Source: Planctomycetota bacterium (lineage in GTDB: Bacteria; Planctomycetota; UBA8742; UBA2392). From it: a stretch of 64,000 nt of DNA. Made by a program: the position numbers and the translations under genes. The DNA is taken from contig JAHBXZ010000004.1 of assembly GCA_019636215.1 (NCBI GenBank), positions 248,001 to 312,000 on the forward strand, read 5' to 3'. Of this stretch, positions 1-8,512 are shown piece after piece; within the stretch, counting starts at the first letter, position 1, and each line of letters begins with the position of its first letter. Under the pieces are notes generated by a model. That model saw only the letters and a program-made list of their open reading frames with translations. It ran no database searches and had not been told where the DNA came from.

Positions 1-623
1 TTCGCCAGTGTTGCGGAAGATGCCGTCGCCGCGGCCGAACTCCCCACGGCCTGCGATTTCCAGCGGGCCGTTGCGGCATCCCAGCCGCCAGTGGGTTCAG
101 GCCAAAGCACGACAGGCAGCATCAGCTCCAGCGCACGGCCATCGGCTTGCAGCCTGCTCCGCAGATGTTCCATCCCGCGGCGAACTCGCGCCTTGAGTGT
201 GTTCAGGTTCAAGCCAAGGGATTGGCTGGCTTGCTCTTGGGTCAGTCCCCCGATGTGGCACATGACGACTGCTTCTTGCTCATGTTCGGGCAGTTCGGCC
301 AGTGCGCCAAGCACGTGCCTGCGCTGTTCAGCTGCTGCAGCCTCGGTCTCCGGGGGTGCCTGCGCCGGAGTCTGCTGGTCCGCAAAGGATTGCACCCGTA
401 CGTTCAAGCGTGCCTCGGCTCGCCGGAAGTTCCGGGCGCAGTTGGCCACCACAGCTGCCAACCAGGGCCACACCGGCGGAACCAGCTCTGATTGGCGTTG
501 CCAGACGACAACCCACGCCTGCTGCACAACGTCGTCGGCGTCCGCGGCGCGGCCTGTAAGGGCATAGGCCAATCCCCACGCTCGGCGCGCGTAGTCCGCG
601 AATAGTTGGTCAAAATGTTCCAA
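1..623 (-). CDS. ECF-family RNA polymerase sigma factor (C-terminal part cut by window edge)
   Basis: An extracytoplasmic-function sigma-70 factor, which would direct RNA polymerase to a small stress or envelope regulon. Of the 207 visible residues, region 2 lies near the N-terminus (FADYARRAWGLAYALTG, then DADDVVQQAWVVVWQR) and region 4 at about residues 120-165 (LTQEQASQSLGLN and NTLKARVRRG). No ATG is available: an in-frame TAA lies just upstream, and TTG at 623 has a GGGG about 8 nt before it; a second TTG at 641 is possible. The frame stays open for roughly 40 residues past region 4 into the window edge, so the protein has a C-terminal extension of unknown nature. A small Cys-rich gene lies 60 bp upstream on the same strand. 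The family call is firm; the regulon is unknown. Confidence 0.85.
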   Translation of the reverse strand, partial: MEHFDQLFADYARRAWGLAYALTGRAADADDVVQQAWVVVWQRQSELVPPVWPWLAAVVANCARNFRRAEARLNVRVQSFADQQTPAQAPPETEAAAAEQRRHVLGALAELPEHEQEAVVMCHIGGLTQEQASQSLGLNLNTLKARVRRGMEHLRSRLQADGRALELMLPVVLWPEPTGGWDAATARWKSQAVGSSAAATASSATLA

Positions 624-683
624 GGGTTTACCCCGCGCCAATTATGAGTTGGCGCGCGACAACCCGAAACCCTGTAGGTGCAA

Positions 684-1001
684 TCAACTCGTACGGGTTT
701 TTCTCCGCTTGACTTCATGCTTCTTGCCTTTCTTGGCTGTCAGTGCCCCCAGTGGGACGCACTTGCACTTGACCGCACGGGTTCCGCTTTGATCCACGAC
801 GCACTCTCCACCGCAGGTGTTGTTCAGGCAGCTGTACTCATATTGCACCGGGTTTGTGCCGGGAATCGGCGTGGCTATGAGCTGGCAGGCATTGCTGTCC
901 GCCGCCGACGCCGCCACGGCCACCAGTGTCAGTGTGCCCGTCGAACTGTCGTATTTCTCCTCAAAGGCCTGAGCCAGGAAAGCCAGCTTCTTGTACTTCA
1001 T
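684..1001 (-). CDS. small cysteine-rich protein of unknown function (105 aa)
   Basis: I do not recognise this family. The ATG at 1001 is preceded by AAAGGG about 6 nt upstream. The N-terminal half is neutral (KKLAFLAQAFEEKYDS, then an Ala-rich stretch); the second half holds six cysteines (ACQLIA, YSCLNNTCGGEC, KCKCVPLG) and the C-terminus is strongly basic (KKGKKHEVKRRKTRTS). There is no clear signal peptide, so the cysteines may bind metal rather than form disulfides. It is followed 60 bp later by the ECF sigma gene on the same strand, and the two could be co-transcribed. Reality of the gene is supported by the start signal and reading-frame composition only. Confidence 0.55.
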   Translation of the reverse strand: MKYKKLAFLAQAFEEKYDSSTGTLTLVAVAASAADSNACQLIATPIPGTNPVQYEYSCLNNTCGGECVVDQSGTRAVKCKCVPLGALTAKKGKKHEVKRRKTRTS

Positions 1002-1088
1002 TTTGCATGCCCTTTTTTGTTGTTGAGACCGACCCCCGCACCCGTGGTCAGTCTGCCCGCCTGCGTTTGTCCGCAAGGAGGTTAGCGG

Positions 1089-1577
1089 GTGCGGGAATTC
1101 ACTGCTTGTGCGTTTTTGAGCAATTCCGGCACCTGCGAAGCCGCCGACGGACAAACCCCTGCGGATAACAGGGCCAGACAGGGGGCAAACATGCCGCATT
1201 TGATGGCAAGACCGGATCGAAAGCTGCGCTGGCACTTGAGGCGAAGCTGGCGGGCAGCAGGCGCCGCAGCCAGGCCGGAGTCGGGTGTGTTGCTGGTGGA
1301 CCCGGATGTCGATCGCGGGCTGGAGTTGCAACAGGCGCTGGAAGAGGCAGGGCTCAACGTGGTAGTAGTCGGGTGCCTGAAGGCGTCGGCAAGGCTGGTT
1401 CAGCATTCCTCCATCTTTCTGGTCATCCGGTGCGATGGCATGGCCCCGGGGCCGCTGCCCTCACCGGCCGAGATTGTTGCCGCGGCCTTGCCGCTGCAAC
1501 GTTCTGAGTGCCGGGCGAAGCCTTGGACTCTTCGCCCCACGTCGTGTGGCGAAATCTGCATCAGCCAGGAGTCCTGA
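1089..1577 (+). CDS. possible truncated receiver-like protein (162 aa)
   Basis: A weakly supported gene. A textbook Shine-Dalgarno AAGGAGG (1075-1081) sits 7 nt before a GTG at 1089. The middle of the product resembles the first half of a response-regulator receiver domain: GVLLVDPDVDRGLELQQAL (strand 1, acidic pair, helix 1), AGLNVVVVG (strand 2), then FLVIRCDGM, where the aspartate would be the phospho-acceptor position. The conserved Thr/Ser and Lys of the second half are not evident, and the N-terminal 60 residues and C-terminus look like no family I know. It ends 22 bp before a clean promoter for the next gene, which fits a real gene boundary. It could be a decayed gene or a chance frame. 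Confidence 0.4.
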   Translation: MREFTACAFLSNSGTCEAADGQTPADNRARQGANMPHLMARPDRKLRWHLRRSWRAAGAAARPESGVLLVDPDVDRGLELQQALEEAGLNVVVVGCLKASARLVQHSSIFLVIRCDGMAPGPLPSPAEIVAAALPLQRSECRAKPWTLRPTSCGEICISQES

Positions 1578-1599
1578 CAGCTTGTCCCGGCCCTAAGGC

Positions 1600-1627
1600 T
1601 TGCAGGTAGTGCTTCGCCAGTGATAAT
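1600..1627 (+). promoter_or_regulatory. sigma-70-like promoter of the DUF58 gene
   Basis: TTGCAG (1600-1605), a 16-nt spacer and GATAAT (1622-1627). The first codon of the following gene (TTG at 1636) begins 8 nt after the -10 box, so the transcript probably starts at or within a base or two of the codon (leaderless). Confidence 0.5.
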
Positions 1628-1635
1628 CAACGCCC

Positions 1636-2952
1636 TTGGCGTACTCTCCTACCCGTTTGGCAATTCTGCTCGGCCTGGTCCTGTGCGGCCTTGCCCTGGT
1701 TGCGCTTGCCGATGAGTCTCTGTTCCGGCCGTGGTTGACGGCCGCCATCCTGGCGACGGCGGCGCTGGTGATTGATGCCCTGCTGATTCCGCGCGGCGCG
1801 GTTCTTGGGCTTGTGCGCAAACTGCCCGCCGAAGTCGGCGTCGGCGCGCCGATGACCCAGACCTTGAACCTGTCCAACCTCGGGACAGCCCGGCTGCATG
1901 GCCAGCTGTTGGACATCCTTCCGCCGTCCTTCGAGGGCGAACGGGCGCCCCTGAGTTTCGCGCTGGCACCTGATGAAGCCATGGCCTGGGATGCTTCTCT
2001 TTCGGCAACCGACCGTGGGCAGTTCTCACTGGAGCACGCCACGGCCGTGGTGCGCGGGCCGCTGCGGCTGATGCGCCGCGTGATAAGGCTTTCGGCACCG
2101 GCCACCGTGTGCGCGATTCCCGGCATTGAGGTACTGCACAGCAACCAGCTGATTCTCAAGGCCGCGCAGGATGCGGATGCCGGCATCAGCCGCTCGCGGG
2201 GCATCGGCCGTGGAGGCGAGTTTGAATCGCTGGCGCCCTATGTGCCAGGCGACCCGCCGCAGTCCGTGGACTGGAAGGCGTTTGCCCGCACAGGCCAGCT
2301 TGCCGTGCGGCGCTATGTCCCGGAACGGCGCCGCAACATCATGCTTGCCTGCGATGCCGGGCGGTTGATGGGCGCGCGGGTGGGCGGTCGTCGCAAGGTA
2401 GACCTTGCCCTGCAGGCGCTGGTCAAGGTGGCCGCGGCCGCGCTGCACCGGGGCGACCTGGTGGGGCTGATGATCTTTGACGGCAGCATCCGCGCAATGG
2501 TGCCGCCGCGCGGCGGCGGCGGGCAACTGGCGCGGATTGTGCGGGCTTCGCTGGGTGTGTCCAGCGCGCACACCGAAACCGCGTTTACGTCGGCGTTTGT
2601 TCACATGAACCACGCCCTTTCGCGCCGTTCGCTGGTGGTCCTTGCCACGGATTTCGACAACGTGGCATCCGGCTGGGAACTTCAGCGCAACCTGGCGCAG
2701 ATCGGCCGCCGCCACTTCGCGCTGGTGGCTGCCATGCGCGACCCTGTCTACCACGAGATTCTGCGCAGGCCCGTCACAGGCACGCCCGACGCGTACCGGC
2801 AACTGGCGGCGCTTACGCTGATGGAAGAACGCCAGGAAATCCTGAACCGCATTCACGCAACGGGCGTCTACCTGGTTGATGCCGAGCCCGCCGAGCTTGA
2901 TGTGCCGCTGCTGAACCTGTACGGCCGCATTGTGGCCGGCGGCAAACTCTGA
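1636..2952 (+). CDS. DUF58 domain-containing protein (438 aa)
   Basis: Member of the DUF58 family, membrane-anchored proteins with a von Willebrand A-like C-terminal domain; they usually work with MoxR-type AAA ATPases in envelope or protein-complex maturation. Two hydrophobic segments lie at about residues 8-25 and 33-50. The DUF58 signature follows near residue 195 (GRGGEFESLAPYVPGD, then SVDWKAFART), with the vWA-like core after it (NIMLACDAGRLMG; SLVVLATDFDN). The TTG start has no Shine-Dalgarno but lies 8 nt after a good -10 box. No MoxR gene is in the window, which is unusual because the two are normally adjacent. A GT87-type gene follows 24 bp later. Family certain, function inferred. 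Confidence 0.9.
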   Translation: MAYSPTRLAILLGLVLCGLALVALADESLFRPWLTAAILATAALVIDALLIPRGAVLGLVRKLPAEVGVGAPMTQTLNLSNLGTARLHGQLLDILPPSFEGERAPLSFALAPDEAMAWDASLSATDRGQFSLEHATAVVRGPLRLMRRVIRLSAPATVCAIPGIEVLHSNQLILKAAQDADAGISRSRGIGRGGEFESLAPYVPGDPPQSVDWKAFARTGQLAVRRYVPERRRNIMLACDAGRLMGARVGGRRKVDLALQALVKVAAAALHRGDLVGLMIFDGSIRAMVPPRGGGGQLARIVRASLGVSSAHTETAFTSAFVHMNHALSRRSLVVLATDFDNVASGWELQRNLAQIGRRHFALVAAMRDPVYHEILRRPVTGTPDAYRQLAALTLMEERQEILNRIHATGVYLVDAEPAELDVPLLNLYGRIVAGGKL

Positions 2953-2963
2953 CCCCGTCGTGA

Positions 2964-2969
2964 TACACT
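2964..2969 (+). promoter_or_regulatory. -10-like box directly before the GTG start at 2977
   Basis: TACACT ends 7 nt before the start codon of the glycosyltransferase gene, and no Shine-Dalgarno is present. This matches the pattern at 1622, 6543, 16964 and 56398 and suggests a leaderless transcript. No good -35 box is visible. Confidence 0.3.
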
Positions 2970-2976
2970 GCCCGAC

Positions 2977-4308
2977 GTGACGACCGCAGCCCTTTTGAGT
3001 TCGCGACTTGCACGCCCGCTGTCGCTGGCTGTGCTGATGGTGCTGCTTGGCGCCTGCCTGCTGGCTGTGTCGGGGCTGGTTCCGCGCATTGCCGCCGACT
3101 ACTGGGACTTTGACGCCTACTGGCGCGCCGCCGAGCTGATGCACGCCGGCGGCGCGGGCCTGTACGACCAGCAGGAAACCGTCAACGACATCGGGCCCTA
3201 TGTCTACCCGCCGCCGGTGGCCGCGCTGCTGGGGCTGCTGGTGCCACTTGGCAAGACGGTCGCGCTTGTCCTGTGGGTCCTTACTCTGTTTGGCGCGCTT
3301 GCTGGCTGCCTGGTGCTTGCCTGGCGCAGCTGGGGCCAGTGCGGGCCAAGACTGATACTGCTGGCGGCCGTTGCGCTGGTGCTGTTCGGGCCTTTCCTGG
3401 CAGACGTGCTGAAAGCCAACGTCAATACGCACGTCGCGGCCTGCATGCTGGCGGGCCTGTACCTGATCGAGCGCGGTCGAGAACGCGCCGGCGGCATGCT
3501 GCTGGCGTCGGCCGCGATGCTGAAGGTGGTGCCCGTGGTGCTGGTGGCCTGGCTGGTTGCGCGTCGAAAGTGGCGGGCACTGGCCGGGTGGCTGCTGGGG
3601 TTTGTGATTCTGCTGCACCTGCCGATGCTCTGCACCGTGCCGGTGCTGGGCGTGGCCGACGGTGTTGTCCGCGGCTATGCGGTGAATGCGGAGTTTGCCT
3701 CGGCCATGGCCGCGCCAAGGCTGAAGGCCCGCGATGCCGCGGGCGTGGGCGGCCCGGTGCATTACAACGCGTCGATCCATGGCGCGATGTCACGCTGGTT
3801 TGTGGAAGGCAGTCGCATCTTCACCATTCCGTGGCCGGGCCAGCCTGCGCAGGGGCCGCTGGTGACCGCCCTGCCCAAGCCCGTGGTTGACCTTGCCGCG
3901 TTCGCCCTGGCTGCGGCCATGTTCGCGGCCGGGCTGGTGATCGCGGCGAGGCGCGGGCGCGACCGGCTGGAAAGACTGGCGGGCGCAGGGCTGGTGTTTG
4001 TTCCCGCCATGCTGGGCAACGTGCTGTGCTGGCCGAATCACCTGGTGGGGCTAGTGCTGCTTGCCGTGCCGATGGCGGCCTGGGCCACGGCCCGCAACCG
4101 CGCGGCAGCTGCGTCCATGGGCCTGATGATCCTGGGTGCGACCCTGCTGTTCCGGCTGGAGCTGTGGTGGTTCCGCGCCTGGGGCATCCAGACCATCCTG
4201 CTGGTTGCGGCCTGGTGCGCGGCCGCGCTGGCCCTGTGGCGGCGCGAGGCTCGCCCGGCGCTACCCGAACGCGCTGAGGCCGGTGATGGACTGCCCGATT
4301 GCCAATGA
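2977..4308 (+). CDS. GT87/DUF2029-type polyprenyl-phosphate-dependent glycosyltransferase (443 aa)
   Basis: Integral membrane protein with about ten hydrophobic segments, resembling the DUF2029/GT87 family of mannosyltransferase-like GT-C enzymes that move a sugar from a polyprenyl-phosphate donor on the outer face of the membrane. The family pattern is visible early: an acidic first loop (YWDFDAYWRAAELM), then GLYDQQ and YVYPPPVAALLG. Start is GTG at 2977, with only a -10-like box upstream. The 3' end overlaps the convergent acyl-CoA dehydrogenase gene by 48 bp. Sugar and acceptor cannot be inferred. It may be co-expressed with the DUF58 gene 24 bp upstream. Confidence 0.75.
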   Translation: MTTAALLSSRLARPLSLAVLMVLLGACLLAVSGLVPRIAADYWDFDAYWRAAELMHAGGAGLYDQQETVNDIGPYVYPPPVAALLGLLVPLGKTVALVLWVLTLFGALAGCLVLAWRSWGQCGPRLILLAAVALVLFGPFLADVLKANVNTHVAACMLAGLYLIERGRERAGGMLLASAAMLKVVPVVLVAWLVARRKWRALAGWLLGFVILLHLPMLCTVPVLGVADGVVRGYAVNAEFASAMAAPRLKARDAAGVGGPVHYNASIHGAMSRWFVEGSRIFTIPWPGQPAQGPLVTALPKPVVDLAAFALAAAMFAAGLVIAARRGRDRLERLAGAGLVFVPAMLGNVLCWPNHLVGLVLLAVPMAAWATARNRAAAASMGLMILGATLLFRLELWWFRAWGIQTILLVAAWCAAALALWRREARPALPERAEAGDGLPDCQ

Positions 4309-5445
4309 ATGCACGTCATTGGTGCCCTCGTAGGTCTTGACGCTCTCGAGGTTGCACATGTGGCGGATGATGTGGTACTCCAGCATGATGCCGTTGGCGC
4401 CCAGCATCTCGCGCGCCACGCGGGCCACATCCAGGGCTATGCCCACATTGTTCATCTTGGCCATGCTGACCTGGAAGTGGTTCATCTTGCCCTGGTCTTT
4501 CAGCACGCCCAGGCGCCAGGCCAGCAACTGGCCCTTGGTAATCTCGGTCAGCATCTTTGCCAGCTTGTGCTGCGTGGTCTGGTGGCCGGCCAGTGGCTTG
4601 CCGAACACAATGCGTTCGGCGCAGTACTTCTTGGCAATGTCAAAGCATGCCATGGCCGCCCCCAGCGCGCCCCAGGCAATGCCATAACGGGCCTGGGTCA
4701 GGCAGCCCAGCGGGCCTTTCAGGCCTTCGACTTTGGGGAACATGTTTTCTTCGGGCACGCGCACGTCACTGAAGAACAGCTCGCTGGTGTTGCTGGCGCG
4801 CAGGCTGGCCTTCTTTTTCTGCTCGCGTACTTCGTAGCCCGGCATGCCCTTCTCGACAAGAAAACCACGGATGCTCTTGGGGTCGTCGCTGCCGCCGGTC
4901 TTGGCCCACACCACGGCCACGTCGGCCATGTTGCCGTTGGTGATCCACATCTTGGCGCCGTTGATGACCCACTCTTTGCCGTCCTTGACGGCACGCGTGA
5001 TCATGCCCGCGGGATTGCTGCCGAAGTCGGGCTCGGTAAGGCCAAAGCAGCCGATCGCCCGTGCGCTGGCCATTTCGGGCAGCCAGCGCTTCTTCTGTTC
5101 TTCGCTGCCATAGGCGTAAATCGGGTACATCACCAGCGCCGACTGCACGCTGGCAAAGCTGCGCACACCGCTGTCGCCGCGCTCCAGTTCCTGGTTGATC
5201 AGGCCGTAGGCAATGTTGTTCATGCCCGCGCAGCCGTACTCCTCGGGCAGGGTCGCGCCCAGCACACCCAGTTCGCCAAGCTTGGGGATGATGGTGGTGG
5301 GAAAGGTGCCGGCCTCGTAGTGATCCAGGATGACCGGCATCACGTTGGAATCGACAAAGCCGCGCACGGTGTCGCGCACGTTGCGGTCGTCTTCGGACAA
5401 CACGTCGTCCAGGTTGAAAAAGTCAGGGCTCTCAAAGTTCTGCAT
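4261..5445 (-). CDS. acyl-CoA dehydrogenase, probably glutaryl-CoA dehydrogenase (394 aa)
   Basis: FAD-dependent acyl-CoA dehydrogenase; the best match in memory is glutaryl-CoA dehydrogenase, which oxidises and decarboxylates glutaryl-CoA to crotonyl-CoA in lysine/tryptophan breakdown. Features: RSFASVQSALVMYPIYAYGS with the substrate-binding Arg (about residue 95), the FAD motif LTEPDFGSNP, ARYGIAWGALGAA, and the C-terminal TYEGTNDVHSLAIG carrying the catalytic glutamate (about residue 373). The ATG at 5445 fits the family N-terminus; a GTG at 5478 would add 11 residues. A ferredoxin gene lies 82 bp upstream on the same strand. Other short-chain acyl-CoA dehydrogenases are possible, but the Arg motif and the EGTND context favour the glutaryl enzyme. 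Confidence 0.8.
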   Translation of the reverse strand: MQNFESPDFFNLDDVLSEDDRNVRDTVRGFVDSNVMPVILDHYEAGTFPTTIIPKLGELGVLGATLPEEYGCAGMNNIAYGLINQELERGDSGVRSFASVQSALVMYPIYAYGSEEQKKRWLPEMASARAIGCFGLTEPDFGSNPAGMITRAVKDGKEWVINGAKMWITNGNMADVAVVWAKTGGSDDPKSIRGFLVEKGMPGYEVREQKKKASLRASNTSELFFSDVRVPEENMFPKVEGLKGPLGCLTQARYGIAWGALGAAMACFDIAKKYCAERIVFGKPLAGHQTTQHKLAKMLTEITKGQLLAWRLGVLKDQGKMNHFQVSMAKMNNVGIALDVARVAREMLGANGIMLEYHIIRHMCNLESVKTYEGTNDVHSLAIGQSITGLSAFG

Positions 5446-5527
5446 CGCGTCGTCTCGATTCGGTTCGAACCCGCACACTAGCAGCGGAATCGCCGGCTAC
5501 AACCGGCGCCGCGGGATGCTTGAAACC

Positions 5528-5821
5528 TCAAGCCAATGGCCGGATGCGAATGGTGACGTCTCCCGTGGGGCGGCTTTGGCAGCTCAGGCGCACGTTGGGG
5601 CCCTTTCGTTTGATCGCCGCCAGCACCCGTGCCTCGTCGGGGCCGATGGCGGGCAGGTTCTCCATGCCTTCCAGCACTTCGATGTTGCATGTACCGCAGG
5701 AGCAGTTGCCGCCGCAGACACTGGTGATGCTTACGCCCCGGTCCAGCAGCGCAAACAGAATCGGGTCGCCGGGCGCGCAATCAACCTCGATGCCCTTGTC
5801 TTCTACGCGGATGATCGGCAC
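5528..5821 (-). CDS. 2Fe-2S ferredoxin (97 aa)
   Basis: Soluble [2Fe-2S] electron carrier of the adrenodoxin/Isc-Fdx type. Ligands follow the C-x5-C-x2-C pattern within VCGGNCSCGTCNIEV (Cys36, Cys42, Cys45, with an extra Cys40), and the fourth is Cys81 in RLSCQSRP. The GTG start at 5821 was chosen because GAGG lies 5-6 nt upstream and the protein then begins at the first beta strand (PIIRVEDKG). Located 82 bp before the acyl-CoA dehydrogenase gene on the same strand, so co-transcription is likely. Its partner is unknown; acyl-CoA dehydrogenases normally pass electrons to ETF, so a direct partnership is not assumed. Confidence 0.88.
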   Translation of the reverse strand: MPIIRVEDKGIEVDCAPGDPILFALLDRGVSITSVCGGNCSCGTCNIEVLEGMENLPAIGPDEARVLAAIKRKGPNVRLSCQSRPTGDVTIRIRPLA

Positions 5822-5947
5822 GTCAGCCTCGGTGTGGACGCCATTGTGCCCCAGTGTTTGCGGGATGATGTTGCTTGCGGGCAGTTTTGGTTGACCTGCG
5901 GGGGTTGCGCAATAGGTTGTCCTGCCAGCTTGGCCATGGAGACGATT

Positions 5948-6508
5948 ATGCCGGTCAGTGCGACAACCGCCCGCAAGCTCTGTTCGGCAGACGAGTTCGC
6001 CCTCTATCAGAAGGCAGGCCGCGGAAGTCTGGAGCGCCTGGGCGCGACCGAACTCAAGCCCCTGATCGCCCGTGCCCGCAAGCTGCGCAACAAGTGGCGC
6101 GACGAACTCAAGCGCCAGGTGCGCGAGGCCAAAGGCAAGAAGCCGGCGCGGGCAACGCGGCCGGCGACCGATACCCGCAACACCGCCGTCAAGGCTGACC
6201 TGTTCGCCGAGACGCTTGCACGGCTGGAGGACCGCCTGGCGCAACTTGCCAAACCCAAGGTGGTGGTGAATCGCGGCACCAGCGCAAGCGGTGCCCCCAA
6301 GTGGGTGCGGCGCGGCAAGGTCAAGGGCAAGCACAAAGAGGGCAACCGCAAACGTAACCGCCCGCTGGCAGCCGACGAGCCATCCCCCAACCCGGCGGCT
6401 CGCGACAAATCGGCAGCACTGCAACGGGCCGGCGCCAACCGGGTGCTGTCGCACATGGCCTCACGCAATCGGCGCACGCAGGCGCGCAAGGACGGCCGTG
6501 CGGGTTGA
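5948..6508 (+). CDS. basic, helical protein of unknown family, paralogue 1 (186 aa)
   Basis: Unknown function. Start ATG 5948 has GGAGA about 6 nt upstream; an in-frame ATG at 5936 is an alternative. The N-terminal 60 residues contain ARKLCSADEFALYQ and LIARARKLRNKWRDELKRQ, and residues 80-100 contain KADLFAETLARLEDRLAQL. Both blocks recur in the next gene (AAKLCSALEFQLF; ELKAALFGQVLARFETRLAQM), so the two are tandem paralogues. This copy has an extra Lys/Arg-rich tail (RRGKVKGKHKEGNRKRNR), suggesting nucleic-acid binding. I recall similar proteins in planctomycete genomes, but this is memory, not a search. Predicted cytoplasmic, no signal peptide. Confidence 0.7.
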   Translation: MPVSATTARKLCSADEFALYQKAGRGSLERLGATELKPLIARARKLRNKWRDELKRQVREAKGKKPARATRPATDTRNTAVKADLFAETLARLEDRLAQLAKPKVVVNRGTSASGAPKWVRRGKVKGKHKEGNRKRNRPLAADEPSPNPAARDKSAALQRAGANRVLSHMASRNRRTQARKDGRAG

Positions 6509-6542
6509 TACAGGGGGCTTTCAGGCCTGAACTCAGGCTCGC

Positions 6543-6548
6543 TAGAAT
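6543..6548 (+). promoter_or_regulatory. -10-like box directly before the ATG at 6555
   Basis: TAGAAT ends 6 nt before the ATG of the second paralogue, which has no Shine-Dalgarno. The expected start of transcription coincides with the start codon. The -35 region is poor (TTCAGG at 6520). Confidence 0.35.
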
Positions 6549-6554
6549 CAGGCA

Positions 6555-6905
6555 ATGGATATCGAAGCTGACAAGGCCGCCAAGCTGTGCAGCGCGCTGG
6601 AGTTCCAGTTGTTCAGCGACAGCCTGCACCCGCTGATTCTTTCATTCAACGAAGAACGCATCCGCAAGCGCATCAAGCGCGCGACGGAGCTTTGCGTGCT
6701 TTGGCAATCGCGCATGCAGAGCGAGCAGGAGAGTGTGCGGCAATCTCCGACGGCATCCACGCGTCGGCGCGCAACCACCGGCTATGTGACGGCGGAGCTG
6801 AAGGCCGCCCTGTTCGGGCAGGTGCTGGCAAGGTTTGAAACAAGGCTGGCCCAGATGACGCGCAAGACCAAGACCATACCAAAGCCGCTGGGGCCCCTGG
6901 GCTGA
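6555..6905 (+). CDS. helical protein of unknown family, paralogue 2 (116 aa)
   Basis: Short paralogue of the preceding gene, 46 bp downstream on the same strand. The shared blocks are AAKLCSALEFQLF near the N-terminus, RIRKRIKRATELCVLW in the middle and ELKAALFGQVLARFETRLAQM at about residues 80-100. It lacks the long basic tail of paralogue 1 and ends shortly after the second block (IPKPLGPLG). The start is fixed by the in-frame ATG at 6555, which lies 6 nt after a TAGAAT box; no ribosome-binding site is present. Cytoplasmic and probably all-helical. Function unknown; the pair may form a heteromer or represent a duplication with divergence. Confidence 0.65.
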   Translation: MDIEADKAAKLCSALEFQLFSDSLHPLILSFNEERIRKRIKRATELCVLWQSRMQSEQESVRQSPTASTRRRATTGYVTAELKAALFGQVLARFETRLAQMTRKTKTIPKPLGPLG

Positions 6906-6938
6906 GTGGCGGCGTCGGAACTCAGGCATGAACGGTCG

Positions 6939-7895
6939 TTACGCCACTGGCGAATCAAAGCTCATGGCTTCTTCGGCGTGATAGCTGCTGCGCACCAGCG
7001 GGCCGCTGTCGCATTTGGCAAAGCCCATCGCCAGCGCTTCGGCCTTGAAGGCCGCAAACTCATCGGGGTGCACGTACCGCGCCACGCGCAGGTGCTTGGG
7101 CGTTGGCTGCAGGTACTGGCCGATCGTCACGATGTCCACGCTGGCGGCGCGAAGCTCGCGCAGCAGCGCGCGCACTTCGGTCTCTTCTTCGCCAAGGCCC
7201 AGCATGAAGCCGCTTTTGGTGGTCAGGCCGGCCTGCTTAGCGCGGCGCAGAAGCTCCAGCGACCGGGGCATACGGGCCTGGGGCCGCACGGGCACATACA
7301 GGCGCGGCACAGTTTCGACGTTGTGGTTCAGCACGTCGGGTTTCTCGGCAAACACGGCATCCTGCGCGGCGTGGTTGCCCATGAAGTCCGGAATCAGCAC
7401 CTCAATGCCGCAGTGCGGGCTGGTTTCACGGATTGCCCGGATGGTGGCCGCCCAGATCGCCGCGCCGCCGTCGGCCAACTCGTCGCGGTTGACACTGGTG
7501 ACGACGGCAAACTTCAGGTTCATCTTTCGCACGGCTTCGGCCACGCGGCGGGGTTCGTCGAGGTCAAGTTCGGTGGGCTTGCCGGTCAGAACATTGCAGA
7601 AGCCGCAGGATCGCGTGCAGATGTTGCCCAGGATCATGAACGTCGCTGTCCCGCGGGTCCAGCACTCGCCACGGTTGGGGCAGGCCGCGGATTCACAGAC
7701 GGTGTGCAGCTGCTCGGCATGCACCAGCGCATCAAGCTCGGCAATCCGGCCTGACGTTGGCGTGCGGACCTTCAGCCATGGCGGCCGTGGGCCAAGGTTT
7801 GTCTTGCCGCGCGGCAGTTTGGGGTGGGTCGTGGCCATGGCTGGAGTTAACCACGGCGGCCGCCTGCCAACGAGGGGGATGTCGGATTCAGTCAT
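6939..7895 (-). CDS. lipA: lipoyl synthase (318 aa)
   Basis: Radical-SAM enzyme that inserts two sulfur atoms into octanoyl groups on lipoyl domains. Both iron-sulfur sites are visible: the auxiliary cluster motif [13 protein letters not shown] (Cys67, 72, 78) and the radical-SAM motif CTRSCGFC (Cys93, 97, 100). The C-terminal serine-containing VRSSYHAEE is also typical. Length matches the family. The ATG at 7895 overlaps the stop of the upstream haem-binding gene by 8 nt (translational coupling); the internal ATG at 7838 is less likely. Its products in this window would be the E2 subunit and GcvH. Confidence 0.97.
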   Translation of the reverse strand: MTESDIPLVGRRPPWLTPAMATTHPKLPRGKTNLGPRPPWLKVRTPTSGRIAELDALVHAEQLHTVCESAACPNRGECWTRGTATFMILGNICTRSCGFCNVLTGKPTELDLDEPRRVAEAVRKMNLKFAVVTSVNRDELADGGAAIWAATIRAIRETSPHCGIEVLIPDFMGNHAAQDAVFAEKPDVLNHNVETVPRLYVPVRPQARMPRSLELLRRAKQAGLTTKSGFMLGLGEEETEVRALLRELRAASVDIVTIGQYLQPTPKHLRVARYVHPDEFAAFKAEALAMGFAKCDSGPLVRSSYHAEEAMSFDSPVA

Positions 7896-8358
7896 CCTCG
7901 CGCTGGCCCGAACTCTTGCCGCCCATGGTGGCTTCCAGGCCCTGGATCAGGGCCTGCTTTTCGGCGTCGGTCAGTCGCGCCTCAGGGTGCGTGGGCAGGT
8001 AGATCCACATCGGCATTTCACCCTCGCGCACGGACTTGGCGGCCTCATCGGCTTCTTTCTGGGGCTTGTTCCATTCGCTGAAGTTGAGCCTACGGCGCCC
8101 CTCGTCGGTGTCGCGCTGGACCAGCCAGGACACGGGCGCAACGTGCGAGTACCAGGGCCACACGGTCTCGTTGCTGTGGCAGTCAAAGCAGGCGCGCTTG
8201 GCCAGGGCGCGAGTTTCGGGGCTGTCCCAGGGTGGCTCGCCGGTTACGGGCGGGTTGGTGTGGCTGCGGCCATAGGGCACAAGTTGGATTCCCGCCGCCA
8301 GCGCCAGCGCACCCAGGATCAACGGTTTCAGCCAGCGGCGTTTCTTGGGTTCCGGCAT
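7888..8358 (-). CDS. haem-binding domain protein, membrane-anchored cytochrome-like (156 aa)
   Basis: Small exported protein of the Haem_bd type. A hydrophobic segment ([18 protein letters not shown]) anchors or exports it, followed by a single c-type haem motif CFDCH and the family pattern [18 protein letters not shown], then LNFSEW and [16 protein letters not shown]. The haem would sit in the periplasm. Role unknown; family members occur in varied redox contexts. It overlaps lipA by 8 nt at the 3' end, so the two are in one transcript. Confidence 0.85.
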   Translation of the reverse strand: MPEPKKRRWLKPLILGALALAAGIQLVPYGRSHTNPPVTGEPPWDSPETRALAKRACFDCHSNETVWPWYSHVAPVSWLVQRDTDEGRRRLNFSEWNKPQKEADEAAKSVREGEMPMWIYLPTHPEARLTDAEKQALIQGLEATMGGKSSGQREDD

Positions 8359-8512
8359 GGGTCTTCTCGATCATGGTGCGACTGTGCCCGTAATCATGAT
8401 AACAGAATAGGAATGTCCGGCTTGCAGCCTCCGTGCGCCCGCACCCCGAAAACCTGCACGGAATCCGTGAACCCTGAAGCAAATGGCGGGTCTCTGACGG
8501 CCCAGACGCAAA

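Noticed and set aside
2026..3780. Long minus-strand open frame opposite the DUF58 and GT87 genes
   Set aside because: Antisense shadow typical of high-GC DNA; composition is His/Gln/Arg-rich and no family is recognisable, while the plus strand encodes two clear proteins.
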